From: JBLNCE01 sp050260415
GTDB lineage: Bacteria; Bacillota; UBA4882; JAAYXC01
Reading direction: 5' to 3'
Assembly (NCBI GenBank): GCA_050260415.1
Contig: JBLNCE010000198.1
Location: 1-15,209 of the forward strand
Length of the DNA stretch: 15,209 bases
The notes under the pieces were generated by a model. The model saw only the letters and a program-made list of their open reading frames with translations. It had not been told where the DNA came from and did not search any database. The position numbers and the translations under genes were made by a program. Positions 6,529 to 13,839 of the stretch are shown piece after piece; the stretch's first letter is position 1; every line of letters starts with the position of its first letter.

Positions 6529-6536
6529 CGGCACGG

Positions 6537-6803
6537 TTACTTGACGTATTTGGAGATCACATCCATCAGCTCATCCACCGCTTCTTCGCTTTTCTCGTGC
6601 TTGATCGCTTCGACCAGGCAGCCGTGGGCGTGCCCCTCCATGACGATCAGGCCCACTTTGTTCAGGGCTGACTTTGCCGCCGCAACCTGGATCATGATAT
6701 CCACGCAGTACTTGTCCTCTCCCACCATGCGGGCCAAGCCGCGGATCTGTCCCTCCACGCGGCTGAGGCGGCGAAGAACATCCTGCCTACGCTTGGGATC
6801 CAT
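6537..6803 (-). CDS. csoR: CsoR-family copper-sensing repressor
   Basis: CsoR is a four-helix DNA-binding repressor that releases its operator when it binds Cu(I). The 88 residues begin with the RLSRVEGQIRGLARMV helix typical of the family and contain the Cu(I) ligand set C33 (KYCVDIM), H58 and C62 (EGHAHGC), so it is copper-type rather than nickel-type RcnR or formaldehyde-type FrmR. GGAGG precedes ATG 6803, and the start lies inside the 3' end of the preceding gene (17-base overlap), so translation is probably coupled. The likely targets are the three ATACC-N7-GGTAT palindromes at 9389-9594, which include the promoter of its own operon. Confidence 0.97.
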   Translation of the reverse strand: MDPKRRQDVLRRLSRVEGQIRGLARMVGEDKYCVDIMIQVAAAKSALNKVGLIVMEGHAHGCLVEAIKHEKSEEAVDELMDVISKYVK

Positions 6804-9114
6804 CAGCCAACCTCCGTTCTTTGGTTAGAGAGTGCTGAGCCGCCTTGATGATGCCTTTAACCTGCTCCGATGCGTGCACGGCCATGGCAAGCACGGCATA
6901 GATAAGGACGCCGCTCATGACGGCCATGGTATAGCCCACCGTCGTGGCCAAGGTAACGGCCAGGACCGAACCCAGGACGGAGAACGCGCCGTTCACCGCC
7001 CAGGCGGCGGCGATCTTATCGGGTGAGGCGGCCTTGAGCAGACGAAGGCCGGACGGGAAAGGCAGCCCCATCACCAGGCCCAACGGTAGGAAGAACAGTC
7101 CCAATAAGATCGGGACCGAGCCGCTTTGCGAGCCGTGGATTACCCGGGCGACCGATCCGAAGGCGGCCAGGTAAGCCGTGGCCGTCACGCCGGCCAGCGC
7201 TAGATAGGCGGGCAGGCGTTTGGCGCATGAGGCCAAAGAAGCACGGGTGCTCAAGAGACTACCGATGGCGCCGCCCAACAGAAGCGCGCCGATCACGATC
7301 GCCGAGGTCACCGTGGGCATGGGCAACAGCAAGGTGCTCTTTTGGATGAAAGTCACTTCGATCGCCATGAACGCCGCGCCTAGACCGGCAAAATACCAGA
7401 GGCCCAGATGCGCGTCGCGCGTCCCCCTTTGGGGAGCCCTCTTAACGCCCTGCAGGGTTAGGAGCAGTGCCCCGAGAGCGACCAGGAATAGCAAGGCCCT
7501 TAGCACTCCAGGCAGGCCGCGGTTGTAGTTGTAAAAGAACGGACGGTCATCGCTGGCCGGCTGGAGATTTGGACCAGCCGTCCGTATGAGTTGGCCCGTG
7601 GTTAGCCTGCCGGAGGTCAAGGCCGCCAGATTCCGCTCGTAGCCGTATGGAAAGTAAAGGGGCATGAACCCGCTCCGTTGCGCCTGCTGTAGCAAGAAGC
7701 GACTGGCGGACGCCGATAACGGAGTTTTCTGAACCACCAGGACCGGATACATGACGCCGCTATGGCCCCGGCTATTCAGGATATAGATATTCTTCATCAC
7801 CTCCGCCTCGGAGCTATCTTTCCCCAATACCTGTAAGGCCGTGAACAGGGCTTTGTTGAGGTCGAGCATGTCATGGAGCTTCAGCACCAGCCGCCCGCCG
7901 GGAGAGAGTCGATCCAGGTAAAGCTTGAAGGCTTCCTTGGTAAAGGCGTAGTTCTCCACCAGTCCCAATCCTATACCGTCGGCGGCCTGTGTCATGACCA
8001 GGGGCAAATAGACCACGTCGAAGCGTTCCTGGCTCTGCTCCAGAAAATGCCTGCCGTCACCCACGACCAGCCTTACATCGGGCCGTTCGTAGAGAGCGCC
8101 GTTGAACTCCCGGAAGCTGCGCATGGCCTCGACGACGCCGGGGTTGATCTCGATGGCGGTAATCTGCTTGGCCCCGGCCAGGAGAGCGACCAGAACATCC
8201 TTGCCGCCGCCCGCGCCGATGACGGCTACCTTGGCGCGGCGCCCCTCGGACAGTGGGAAATAGCCGTTGTCCCCCTTTAAATCAGAGACTTTGCCCAGGT
8301 CTCCGTCGAAGCGGAACATTTGCGAAACCGCGCCGCCGTCCATATAGATATACTTGACCTCAGGCTCGCCAAGGTCGACCACATCCACGCGGGACATTTC
8401 GTTCCAGCGCGACCAGACGACGCGGCCGCCCCGATTGGCCAGCGCGTCATAGAGGGGCTTGGTGGCCGCGCCACGGCTTCCAGGGCGCGGGGACCACAGT
8501 CCCGCCGCCAGCGCGACGGTCAAGAACGCCAGCGTCCCGCCGCCGTAGACGAGCAGGCGAACTCTGCCCGCGGTCTTTTGCGAAAAGCCCAGGGCGGTGC
8601 CCAGGATTACCAATACGCCGGCGATGAAGGCGGCAAGGACGGGCAAGGGCACGTTTCGCAAAGCGAGGATCGTGCCGCCCGCAGCGAGGGCCGCGCCGAG
8701 CAGGTCGGCGAAGTAGAGTTTGCCTGGTTGATCGTAACTCATGAAGGCCAGAGACTGAAACGCGCCGATAAATATGAACGGCGGCAATGAAAATAGGAGA
8801 TAAAGCGGCCAAAAGCCCGCCAAGGGCAAAGCGCTGATGGCCGTCATCATCAAAACGACACCGCCTCCGCCCGCGATCAGCCACAAGGCGCCATGGGACC
8901 GCGCGGCCGCCCATCTGTGCATCAGCCAACCGCCGAGGGCAAGGCCGAAGATGGTCATGGACAGCGCGGCAAAGACGAAGTGGTACCAGAGCACCGCGGA
9001 GAACAGTCTCGTCAACAGAAGCTCGACCGCCATGACCGCGGCGGAGGCGACGAAGGTCGAGAGAAGCCACAGCGGGCCTGGTATTTTGTTGGACGAAGCC
9101 GTGGTGGCCGTCAT
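6787..9114 (-). CDS. Polytopic membrane protein with spermidine-synthase-like Rossmann domain
   Basis: About 775 residues from ATG 9114, which is six bases after AGGAGGA (9127-9121); the ATG at 9120 abuts that site and is less likely. The N-terminal part (about residues 10-210) has several transmembrane helices. A soluble spermidine-synthase-like, SAM-type Rossmann domain follows, with VIGAGGGKDVL at about residue 298, AIEINPGVVEAMR and VVGDGRHF. A second block of about seven helices ends the protein. Such membrane spermidine-synthase-like proteins are widespread, but the substrate is generally unknown; I see no proof that it makes polyamines. It lies between the DUF2933-like gene (16-base gap) and csoR (overlap), so it is part of the copper-responsive operon. 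An unusual partner for CopA/CsoR. Confidence 0.85.
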   Translation of the reverse strand: MTATTASSNKIPGPLWLLSTFVASAAVMAVELLLTRLFSAVLWYHFVFAALSMTIFGLALGGWLMHRWAAARSHGALWLIAGGGGVVLMMTAISALPLAGFWPLYLLFSLPPFIFIGAFQSLAFMSYDQPGKLYFADLLGAALAAGGTILALRNVPLPVLAAFIAGVLVILGTALGFSQKTAGRVRLLVYGGGTLAFLTVALAAGLWSPRPGSRGAATKPLYDALANRGGRVVWSRWNEMSRVDVVDLGEPEVKYIYMDGGAVSQMFRFDGDLGKVSDLKGDNGYFPLSEGRRAKVAVIGAGGGKDVLVALLAGAKQITAIEINPGVVEAMRSFREFNGALYERPDVRLVVGDGRHFLEQSQERFDVVYLPLVMTQAADGIGLGLVENYAFTKEAFKLYLDRLSPGGRLVLKLHDMLDLNKALFTALQVLGKDSSEAEVMKNIYILNSRGHSGVMYPVLVVQKTPLSASASRFLLQQAQRSGFMPLYFPYGYERNLAALTSGRLTTGQLIRTAGPNLQPASDDRPFFYNYNRGLPGVLRALLFLVALGALLLTLQGVKRAPQRGTRDAHLGLWYFAGLGAAFMAIEVTFIQKSTLLLPMPTVTSAIVIGALLLGGAIGSLLSTRASLASCAKRLPAYLALAGVTATAYLAAFGSVARVIHGSQSGSVPILLGLFFLPLGLVMGLPFPSGLRLLKAASPDKIAAAWAVNGAFSVLGSVLAVTLATTVGYTMAVMSGVLIYAVLAMAVHASEQVKGIIKAAQHSLTKERRLADGSQA

Positions 9115-9130
9115 ACCCATTCCTCCTTGC

Positions 9131-9361
9131 CTAATCGTCGTGCGTTTCTTTCCTGCGCCCCAGGAACATCCAGGCCATCATGCCCAGGTGTATCAAGGGG
9201 CAGAGCAGAAACCCCAGGGAAAGAAGGGAACTTCTGTAGCCAAAGAGCAAGGCGCCGCCAACAAGGACCAACGGTAGGGCGCAGAGCAACATCATCCACG
9301 AACCGTGCTTCCCGTGCCGGTTCGTCCCGGATTCGTCCCGGTTGTTTCCATGGCAGTTCAT
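9131..9361 (-). CDS. Small DUF2933-like membrane protein, first gene of the copper operon
   Basis: The 76 residues from ATG 9361 start with a His/Asn/Gly-rich cytoplasmic or exposed stretch (MNCHGNN, RHGKHG), followed by two hydrophobic helices: WMMLLCALPLVLVGGALLFG and LGFLLCPLIHLGMMAWMFLG. The LLCPLxHLxMM pattern is typical of DUF2933-type small proteins often found near heavy-metal genes. AAGGAGG (9377-9371) lies nine bases before this ATG; the upstream GTG 9367 would be only three bases away. His, Cys and Met in and around the helices could bind copper. The gene is the promoter-proximal member of the operon, about 30 bases from CsoR-type operator 1. Function unknown. Confidence 0.78.
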   Translation of the reverse strand: MNCHGNNRDESGTNRHGKHGSWMMLLCALPLVLVGGALLFGYRSSLLSLGFLLCPLIHLGMMAWMFLGRRKETHDD

Positions 9362-9388
9362 CTTCACAAACCTCCTTATTACTTTACC

Positions 9389-9405
9389 ATACCCCGGTAT
9401 AGTAT
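9389..9405 (-). promoter_or_regulatory. CsoR-type operator 1, overlapping the minus-strand operon promoter
   Basis: ATACC-CCGGTAT-AGTAT matches the ATACC-N7-GGTAT pattern with one mismatch. It overlaps TATACT (9406-9401, minus), a probable -10 whose TTGGCA -35 lies at 9431-9426 (19-base spacer). Repression of the DUF2933-csoR-copA operon is inferred from this position and from the encoded CsoR. Confidence 0.75.
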
Positions 9406-9495
9406 AGATTGTATTCTCTCATCCATGCCAAAGTCATGCAACCCAGACACTCTTGGCTGAGATGGATAGAAGTGGTAAAGCCGACAGTGGCTCTA

Positions 9496-9525
9496 TTGAT
9501 AAGACATACCCCGGTCTGGTATATG
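9496..9525 (+). promoter_or_regulatory. Plus-strand promoter with CsoR-type operator 2 in its spacer
   Basis: TTGATA (9496-9501) and TATATG (9520-9525) are spaced 18 bases. The palindrome ATACC-CCGGTCT-GGTAT at 9506-9522 occupies that spacer and the start of the -10, a classic repression position. It points toward the two-component genes at 9723, although the leader would be about 190 bases long. Confidence 0.65.
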
Positions 9526-9577
9526 TGACATCAGGTCAAAGTTGATATGGATCCCATCGTTCGTATTTCTGTTACCA

Positions 9578-9597
9578 ATACCTCCCTTGGGTATAAT
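9578..9597 (+). promoter_or_regulatory. CsoR-type operator 3 overlapping a perfect TATAAT
   Basis: ATACC-TCCCTTG-GGTAT at 9578-9594 overlaps TATAAT at 9592-9597 on the plus strand. No good -35 is visible 16-18 bases upstream, so this promoter may need an activator or be secondary. It is the third copy of the same 17-bp palindrome in this control region. Confidence 0.65.
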
Positions 9598-9618
9598 TAA
9601 CGAGATCGACTCGGCTTA

Positions 9619-9657
9619 GTTCCCACTATATAGATAGGAATTCTAGAGAAAGGGAAC
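9619..9657 (+). other. Possible leader stem before the response-regulator gene
   Basis: GTTCCC (9619-9624) is complementary to GGGAAC (9652-9657). It lies in the untranslated leader, between operator 3 and the response-regulator start. The stem is short and the loop long, so the case is weak. Nothing else is evident between 9600 and the start at 9723, whose ribosome binding site is poor. Confidence 0.25.
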
Positions 9658-9722
9658 CAAGGATGCCTGAGGGCGTTTCTTTGAGGTGAAAAATCCTAGT
9701 ATTTCGATGGGAATGATGATTG

Positions 9723-10397
9723 ATGGCGGCAAGGATCTTGGTCATCGATGATGACCACATGATCGCGAACGCGCTCAAGAGAACCCTTGTATACGAGGGT
9801 TTCGAGGTACGCTGCGAGCGGGACGGCCGGGATTACCCCGCCGTTCTGGAGGAGTTCAGGCCGGATCTGATCGTCCTTGACGTGATGATGCCGGGGATAT
9901 CCGGGATCGAGGTCTGCAAGCGGATCAAGGGGCTCACCGCCGTGCCGATCCTCTTCCTCTCCGCCCGGGACGAAGTTTCCGACCGGGTGGCCGGGCTGGA
10001 GAGCGGCGGGGATGACTACCTGGTCAAACCCTTCGCCTTTGAGGAACTGGTGGCGCGGGTCCGTGCCCTCCTGCGCCGCGGCGGGAAGACGGCCTCCTCC
10101 GAACTGCGCCTGGCGGATCTCGCCCTCGAGCCCGAGACGCGGAGCGCGGCCCGGAACGGGCGCCCGATCGAGCTATCGGCCACGGAATACCAGCTGCTGC
10201 AGTATTTCCTGACCAACCCGCGCCGTGTCCTCACTCGGGAGATGATCCTGAGCGCGGTCTGGGGTTACGACTTTGGCGGGGAGTCCAACATCGTCGAGGT
10301 TTACGTGCGCTACCTCCGGGCCAAGCTGGAACAGGACGGCGAACCGCGCTTGATCCATACGGTCCGGGGCGCGGGATATATCATGAGGGAACCATGA
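9723..10397 (+). CDS. OmpR/PhoB-family response regulator
   Basis: This is a two-component transcription factor of 224 residues. The receiver domain (about residues 3-118) has the acidic pair D9-D10, the phosphoacceptor D53 in LIVLDVMMPG, S80 and K102 in YLVKPF. The C-terminal winged-helix domain (about 128-222) has the ELSATEYQLLQYFLTNP and VRYLRAKLE signatures and ends with HTVRGAGYIM. ATG 9723 is chosen; TTG 9720 directly before it is equally in frame, and neither has a strong ribosome binding site. The gene overlaps the kinase start by four bases (ATGA). CsoR-type operators 2 and 3 upstream suggest copper-controlled expression. A likely binding element is the 11-bp-period TCTAA repeat at 11814-11851; both of these links are inference. 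Confidence 0.96.
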   Translation: MAARILVIDDDHMIANALKRTLVYEGFEVRCERDGRDYPAVLEEFRPDLIVLDVMMPGISGIEVCKRIKGLTAVPILFLSARDEVSDRVAGLESGGDDYLVKPFAFEELVARVRALLRRGGKTASSELRLADLALEPETRSAARNGRPIELSATEYQLLQYFLTNPRRVLTREMILSAVWGYDFGGESNIVEVYVRYLRAKLEQDGEPRLIHTVRGAGYIMREP

Positions 10398-11782
10398 ACA
10401 TCCGCACACGCCTCGTCGTCTGGCATGCCGCTGCCTTGGCCGCGCTGCTCCTGGCCTTCACCGCCGGCCTCTACTCCGTGTTGAGGTACCACCTCTACAC
10501 CGAGGTCGATGAGTCGCTGGCCTCCTGGACGGATCAAGCCATCGCGGCCTCCATCGAGGAGGGTTTCTTCCTCGGCAAGAGCCAGGACGCCCCCGCGCAT
10601 GCCATGTCGCCGCTGAATGCGCCGGATTCCTTCGCCCTGATCCTCGACCCCGCCGACCGCGGGCCGGCCGGTCAAGCGGTCGGCGCGGGCGGTATCGTGC
10701 GCGGTCTGCGGCGGCGGCTCGCGGCTCGCCACGACGGCCTGCCGGAGGGGCGGGAGACCATTACCTTGGCCGGCCAGCTATACCGCATCCACCTGGCCAA
10801 GGTCGCCTCGATGGACGGGCGGGGGGAGCGCCGGCTGGTGGTGGGGAGATCGCTGGTCCACGTCCTTAATACCCTGGCCGGGCTCCGGGCCTTCCTAGCC
10901 ATGGCCTGGTTGGCCGCGGTCCTCGTCTGCTCGTTCGTCTCGTGGCTCTTCGTCGGACGCATTCTGAAGCCGGTCAGCCTCATGACCCGCGATTCACTCC
11001 GCATCGCCGCCTCGGGACAGCTGGGCCGGCGCATCGAGGATCGCGGCGAGGAGGATGAGTTTGGCCAGTTGGCGCGGGCGCTCAACCGGATGCTTTCATC
11101 GCTGGAGCAGTCTTACCTGACACAAAAGCGTTTTCTCGCCGACGCGTCCCATGAGCTTCGCACCCCCCTAACCTCCATCAAGGCCAACCTCGATTACCTG
11201 GCGCGGGCGGCCGGCGCGCCCGAGACCGACAAGGCGGAAGCCTTCCGGGACATCCTGGCCGAAGTGGACCGGATGGCCGCGCTCGTACATGAACTGCTGG
11301 CCCTGGCGCGGGCCGAGGCCGGCGTGGCGCTCAAGCGCGAACCGGTGGACCTCGGCCTGCTGGTGCGGGAGGTGGTCGCCGGCGGCAGCTTCGGCCGTGG
11401 CGGACCGCGGCCCCAGATCCGGCTCACCCTGGGCGAGTGCGTCCTGGTGGAGGCCGATCCCGATAAGCTGCACCAGGTGATCGTTATCATCCTGGACAAT
11501 GCGGTCAAGTACTCCCCGCCGGACGGGGAGATTACGATCGCGCTATGCCGGGAGGGCAAATATGCCGTCTTGCGGGTCGCCGACCAGGGCCCGGGGATTC
11601 CCCCCGCGGAGCTGCCCCGTGTCTGCGAGCGCTTTTACCGGGCATCCAACGTCAGAGGGGTCTATCCCGGTACGGGTCTTGGGCTCTCCATCGCCAAGAC
11701 CATCGTGGAGAGCCACGGAGGGAGGATGGAGATCAGGAATTCGACACCTAAAGGGGTGGAAGTCGAGCTGACGTTGGCATGA
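10394..11782 (+). CDS. Two-TM sensor histidine kinase
   Basis: This is the cognate kinase of the overlapping response-regulator gene, 462 residues. In order it has TM1 (about 8-30), an extracytoplasmic sensor domain (about 31-160) without a recognised fold, TM2 (about 161-186), a HAMP linker, a HisKA domain with H253 in ASHELRTPLTSI, and a HATPase_c domain with N369 (ILDNAVKYSPP), DQGPGIP and GTGLGLSIAKTI. All catalytic motifs are intact. The architecture is that of CusS/PcoS-type metal kinases as well as many others. The sensor domain contains no obvious His/Met cluster, so the ligand cannot be read from sequence. The copper context makes a metal or envelope-stress signal plausible. Confidence 0.97.
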   Translation: MNIRTRLVVWHAAALAALLLAFTAGLYSVLRYHLYTEVDESLASWTDQAIAASIEEGFFLGKSQDAPAHAMSPLNAPDSFALILDPADRGPAGQAVGAGGIVRGLRRRLAARHDGLPEGRETITLAGQLYRIHLAKVASMDGRGERRLVVGRSLVHVLNTLAGLRAFLAMAWLAAVLVCSFVSWLFVGRILKPVSLMTRDSLRIAASGQLGRRIEDRGEEDEFGQLARALNRMLSSLEQSYLTQKRFLADASHELRTPLTSIKANLDYLARAAGAPETDKAEAFRDILAEVDRMAALVHELLALARAEAGVALKREPVDLGLLVREVVAGGSFGRGGPRPQIRLTLGECVLVEADPDKLHQVIVIILDNAVKYSPPDGEITIALCREGKYAVLRVADQGPGIPPAELPRVCERFYRASNVRGVYPGTGLGLSIAKTIVESHGGRMEIRNSTPKGVEVELTLA

Positions 11783-11813
11783 TCTGGACCCGGGTTTCGC
11801 ACCGCTCCCAGAT

Positions 11814-11851
11814 TCTCATCTATTTCTAATCCTCCTCTAATGCCTATCTAA
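11814..11851 (+). promoter_or_regulatory. Quadruple 11-bp direct repeat, candidate response-regulator box (copy 2)
   Basis: TCTCA (11814-11818), TCTAA (11825-11829), TCTAA (11836-11840) and TCTAA (11847-11851) follow an exact 11-bp period. The block sits between the kinase gene and the exported-protein operon, about 115 bases before its first start. TATCCT at 11863-11868 is a possible -10. A 6-bp stem (ATCTGG 11782-11787 / CCAGAT 11808-11813) lies just before it. The same triple repeat occurs at 3025-3051. Confidence 0.7.
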
Positions 11852-11886
11852 GGCCGGCGCAGTATCCTTTTCCCTGAGAACGAAGG

Positions 11887-11901
11887 GGCGGGCATCCCGC
11901 C
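11887..11901 (+). other. Leader hairpin upstream of the exported-protein operon
   Basis: GGCGGG (11887-11892), CAT, CCCGCC (11896-11901) form a compact GC stem-loop, 67 bases before the GTG start of the first gene. There is no T-run. It could stabilise or regulate the leader mRNA. Confidence 0.4.
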
Positions 11902-11967
11902 AACCCCGTTCCAAGTGGGCGCGGCAACCCGCTGCGCACAACAGACATGACAAGGAGGAAAGATGCA

Positions 11968-12609
11968 GTGAACGCACCACGATTCCTGAGATGCACCGTC
12001 TCTCTAGCCATCGCCGCGTTTGCCCTGGGGACCTGGGCCGCGCGGACACCGGCCATGTCCATGTCGGGCATGGGCTCGAGTAGCACCACCGTCAGCGCAA
12101 AGGATGAAGCGTCCTTACGCGCCTCCTTTCTTGAATTCTGGCGAAAAGCCGCCAAGACCGCCGCATTCACACCGGAGCAGACCAAACGCCTCGCGGAGAC
12201 GCTCGAGACCTACGCCGAGAAACTCGCCGAGAATTACACGGCCCTAGACGGCTATGAGCAGCAGAAAAAGAACGGCGCCGCGGCACAGCGCGCGGATTTG
12301 GACAAACGCATCGCCCTGAAAGAATCCGAGCGGGATCTCATTGTCGCCCAGGCGGAACAAGCCCTAAGGGAGTTCCTCTCCGAGGAGCAGGTCGAATTGT
12401 TGACCGTGGCCGCGTTCCATGCCGTGAGCGAAAGCCACGCGGGCGACGAACACCTCGGCTCCGTGCACGGCGAGATGAACAGCCAGATGAACGGCCTGGA
12501 GCAGTCGACCATGGACCTCGGTGAGATCGCCGGCAAGCTGAATGTGAACTGCAAGGCGGTCACGCTGGACATTATCCTGCAATGGCTCAAGGACGGGGCG
12601 AAGGGCTGA
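11968..12609 (+). CDS. Exported helical protein with Met/His segments, first gene of the envelope operon
   Basis: The start is GTG 11968, nine bases after AAGGAGG (11952-11958); the in-frame ATG 11947 lies upstream of that site. The 213 residues begin with a Sec signal peptide (hydrophobic VSLAIAAFALGTWA, cleavage near TPA-MS). The mature N-terminus is MSMSGMGSSS. A long charged, probably coiled-coil region follows (about residues 40-150), then a His/Met-rich stretch (HAGDEHLGSVHGEMNSQMNG). The size, helical make-up and metal-type side chains recall CpxP/Spy/ZraP-like envelope metal proteins, but I cannot assign it to them; no LTxxQ pair is evident. It may bind Cu outside the membrane. It is the promoter-proximal gene, after the TCTAA repeat. 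Confidence 0.85.
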   Translation: MNAPRFLRCTVSLAIAAFALGTWAARTPAMSMSGMGSSSTTVSAKDEASLRASFLEFWRKAAKTAAFTPEQTKRLAETLETYAEKLAENYTALDGYEQQKKNGAAAQRADLDKRIALKESERDLIVAQAEQALREFLSEEQVELLTVAAFHAVSESHAGDEHLGSVHGEMNSQMNGLEQSTMDLGEIAGKLNVNCKAVTLDIILQWLKDGAKG

Positions 12610-12638
12610 CGCTGCTCGAGAAAACCATAACCATCTCC

Positions 12639-12662
12639 CACGGAGACGCAGAGGCGCAGAGG
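12639..12662 (+). repeat. Short purine-rich CACGGAGACGCAGAGG-type element
   Basis: The 59-base gap after the first envelope gene contains CACGGAGACGCAGAGG followed by a second CGCAGAGG. It resembles a short sequence that recurs between genes in many unrelated bacteria (recollection only). Its 3' end supplies the weak ribosome binding site (GAGGTG, 12659-12664) of the next gene. Confidence 0.4.
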
Positions 12663-12668
12663 TGCGGC

Positions 12669-13259
12669 ATGAGGTGCTTTCGGCATGGCAAGCGGATAAG
12701 CGCGGCGGTTTTCATCCTCGCCGTCCTGGGCGCACTGGCCGCCTTTCCGGCCACGGCGGGCGCCGAGAGCGTGGACTCCCTCAACCCGCTCTTTCAGACC
12801 CTGGCGGCGGCCAGCTTCGTTCCCGTCTCGTGGGAGAGGCTCCGGACGCCGGATCAACCGTTCTCACGCACCAGGGGGGTCTTTCTGGGACGGTCGGCCG
12901 GCGGGGATTGGGCCGGCGCGGTGGTGCACCTCTCGACACCTGGGTACGGCGGACCAATCGATCTCCTCGTGGCGTTCGACACCGACGGGGGGATCATCAA
13001 GGTCAACGTCTTCCGGCACACGGAGACCGACTGTCACGTGCTGGGCATGACCAAGGGGAAGTTCCTGGACCAGTTCATCGGGGTTTCCCTCCTGGACCAG
13101 CTCAGACTCCTCGTGGGGTTGATCCCAAGACGCCGTGGCGATATCCAGGCGATGACCGACGGGACGATCACCTCGCGGGCCGTGAGCGAGGCGGTGGCCG
13201 AGGCGCGGATCGTTTTCCATGGGCTGTGGGGGCGAAATGTTTACGGCAAATCACCCTGA
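12669..13259 (+). CDS. Exported FMN_bind-like protein, paralog 1
   Basis: FMN_bind domains (as in RnfG, NqrC and NosR) carry FMN, usually covalently attached by ApbE, for extracytoplasmic electron transfer. The 196 residues start at ATG 12669 after a weak GAGGTG, with a Sec signal peptide (SAAVFILAVLGALAAF, cleavage near AGA-ES). The rest fits the fold: TPGYGGPIDLLVAFDTDGGI, IKVNVFRHTET, KFLDQFIGVS and DGTITSRAVSEAVAEA. The flavinylation motif is Dxx[ST]GA[ST]; here it reads QAMTDGT, keeping T166 but replacing the Asp with Gln and GA with DG. Covalent FMN is therefore doubtful. No ApbE gene is in the window. Clear paralog of the protein at 13840. A longer in-frame start at 12582 overlaps the previous gene and has no signal support. 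Confidence 0.85.
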   Translation: MRCFRHGKRISAAVFILAVLGALAAFPATAGAESVDSLNPLFQTLAAASFVPVSWERLRTPDQPFSRTRGVFLGRSAGGDWAGAVVHLSTPGYGGPIDLLVAFDTDGGIIKVNVFRHTETDCHVLGMTKGKFLDQFIGVSLLDQLRLLVGLIPRRRGDIQAMTDGTITSRAVSEAVAEARIVFHGLWGRNVYGKSP

Positions 13260-13295
13260 ACCTGACTTGTTTCGATCTGGAGGGATGTTGAGCTG

Positions 13296-13835
13296 ATGGG
13301 AACCAAAGCGCGCAAGACCATAAGGACCCATCGCGCTTTGATGCTCACGGCGCGCGGCAGGGTGGCGTACGTGGGAAACAGGCTGACGAAGATGACGGCC
13401 CTGGTATCGGCGGCGGTTTTGGCGCTAATCCTGCTGGCCGCGGGTAAGGCCCAGGCCGTCGAGGCGGTTGAGGCGGCGGTCCTTGACGTAACGCCGCGTC
13501 CACCCATGTTAGTACCGCCGCAACTCGACTTCAGCATCGAGACGGCGCCCGGATATAACCCCAAGCAACCGTGCCTTGACGCCATGAGCGCCATGTCCGG
13601 TTCGGGGTCCGGGGGAGCCGGCGGCCATACCGTTCAGGCCACAGGCGGCATCGACCACGCCGCCCACCACCGTCAGCCCGGCGACGCGGGCGGCGAAGCG
13701 ATCTGGACCGAACAGGACAAGGCTTACGTGACGAATCAACTGATGCGGGCATTGGCGAAGCTTTCAGGACTTATGCAAGAAATTTCCACGGTCGGCCTCG
13801 GGGAGGCCGGCGGCGCGACAGCGGAAGGGGGATGA
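13296..13835 (+). CDS. Exported small protein with His/Met-containing low-complexity centre
   Basis: Unrecognised 179-residue protein. ATG 13296 follows GGAGGG (13279-13284) by 11 bases. The first 32 residues are basic, and the hydrophobic signal (MTALVSAAVLALILLAAGKA) starts at M33, so an internal start at 13392 is an alternative. The mature part has a Pro-rich strand (RPPMLVPPQLDF), a single Cys (QPCLD), a flexible MSAMSGSGSGG stretch, a His group (GIDHAAHH) and a C-terminal helix VTNQLMRALAKLSGLMQEIS. That helix resembles one near the end of the protein at 14446 (MLTQLMANNASLIQMLSTL), so the two may be distant paralogs. It lies between the two FMN_bind-like genes, five bases before the second. 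Possibly copper-binding; function unknown. Confidence 0.8.
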   Translation: MGTKARKTIRTHRALMLTARGRVAYVGNRLTKMTALVSAAVLALILLAAGKAQAVEAVEAAVLDVTPRPPMLVPPQLDFSIETAPGYNPKQPCLDAMSAMSGSGSGGAGGHTVQATGGIDHAAHHRQPGDAGGEAIWTEQDKAYVTNQLMRALAKLSGLMQEISTVGLGEAGGATAEGG

Positions 13836-13839
13836 GACC

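Noticed and set aside
6346..6534. A 62-residue minus-strand frame between csoR and the Lgt-like gene
   Set aside because: Poor composition and no family signal. The overlapping 47-residue frame at 6339-6482 has a better start, a TGATG junction and a recognisable CC-peptide layout.
9389..9594. MerR-type (CueR-like) operators
   Set aside because: One promoter has a 19-base spacer, but the palindromes are not centred in it there, no MerR gene is present, and a CsoR is encoded in the operon; CsoR fits better.
9600..9722. TCTAA-type direct repeat in front of the two-component genes (autoregulation)
   Set aside because: Only isolated TTAG and CTAG fragments occur there; no 11-bp-period repeat could be found.
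10310..11559. Minus-strand frames over the kinase gene (10310-10732, 10672-11085, 11168-11559)
   Set aside because: They are antisense to intact HAMP, HisKA and HATPase motifs and show no family resemblance.
12582..12668. Upstream in-frame start for the first FMN_bind-like gene
   Set aside because: ATG 12582 lies inside the preceding gene without a ribosome binding site and would place about 29 unrelated residues before the signal peptide.
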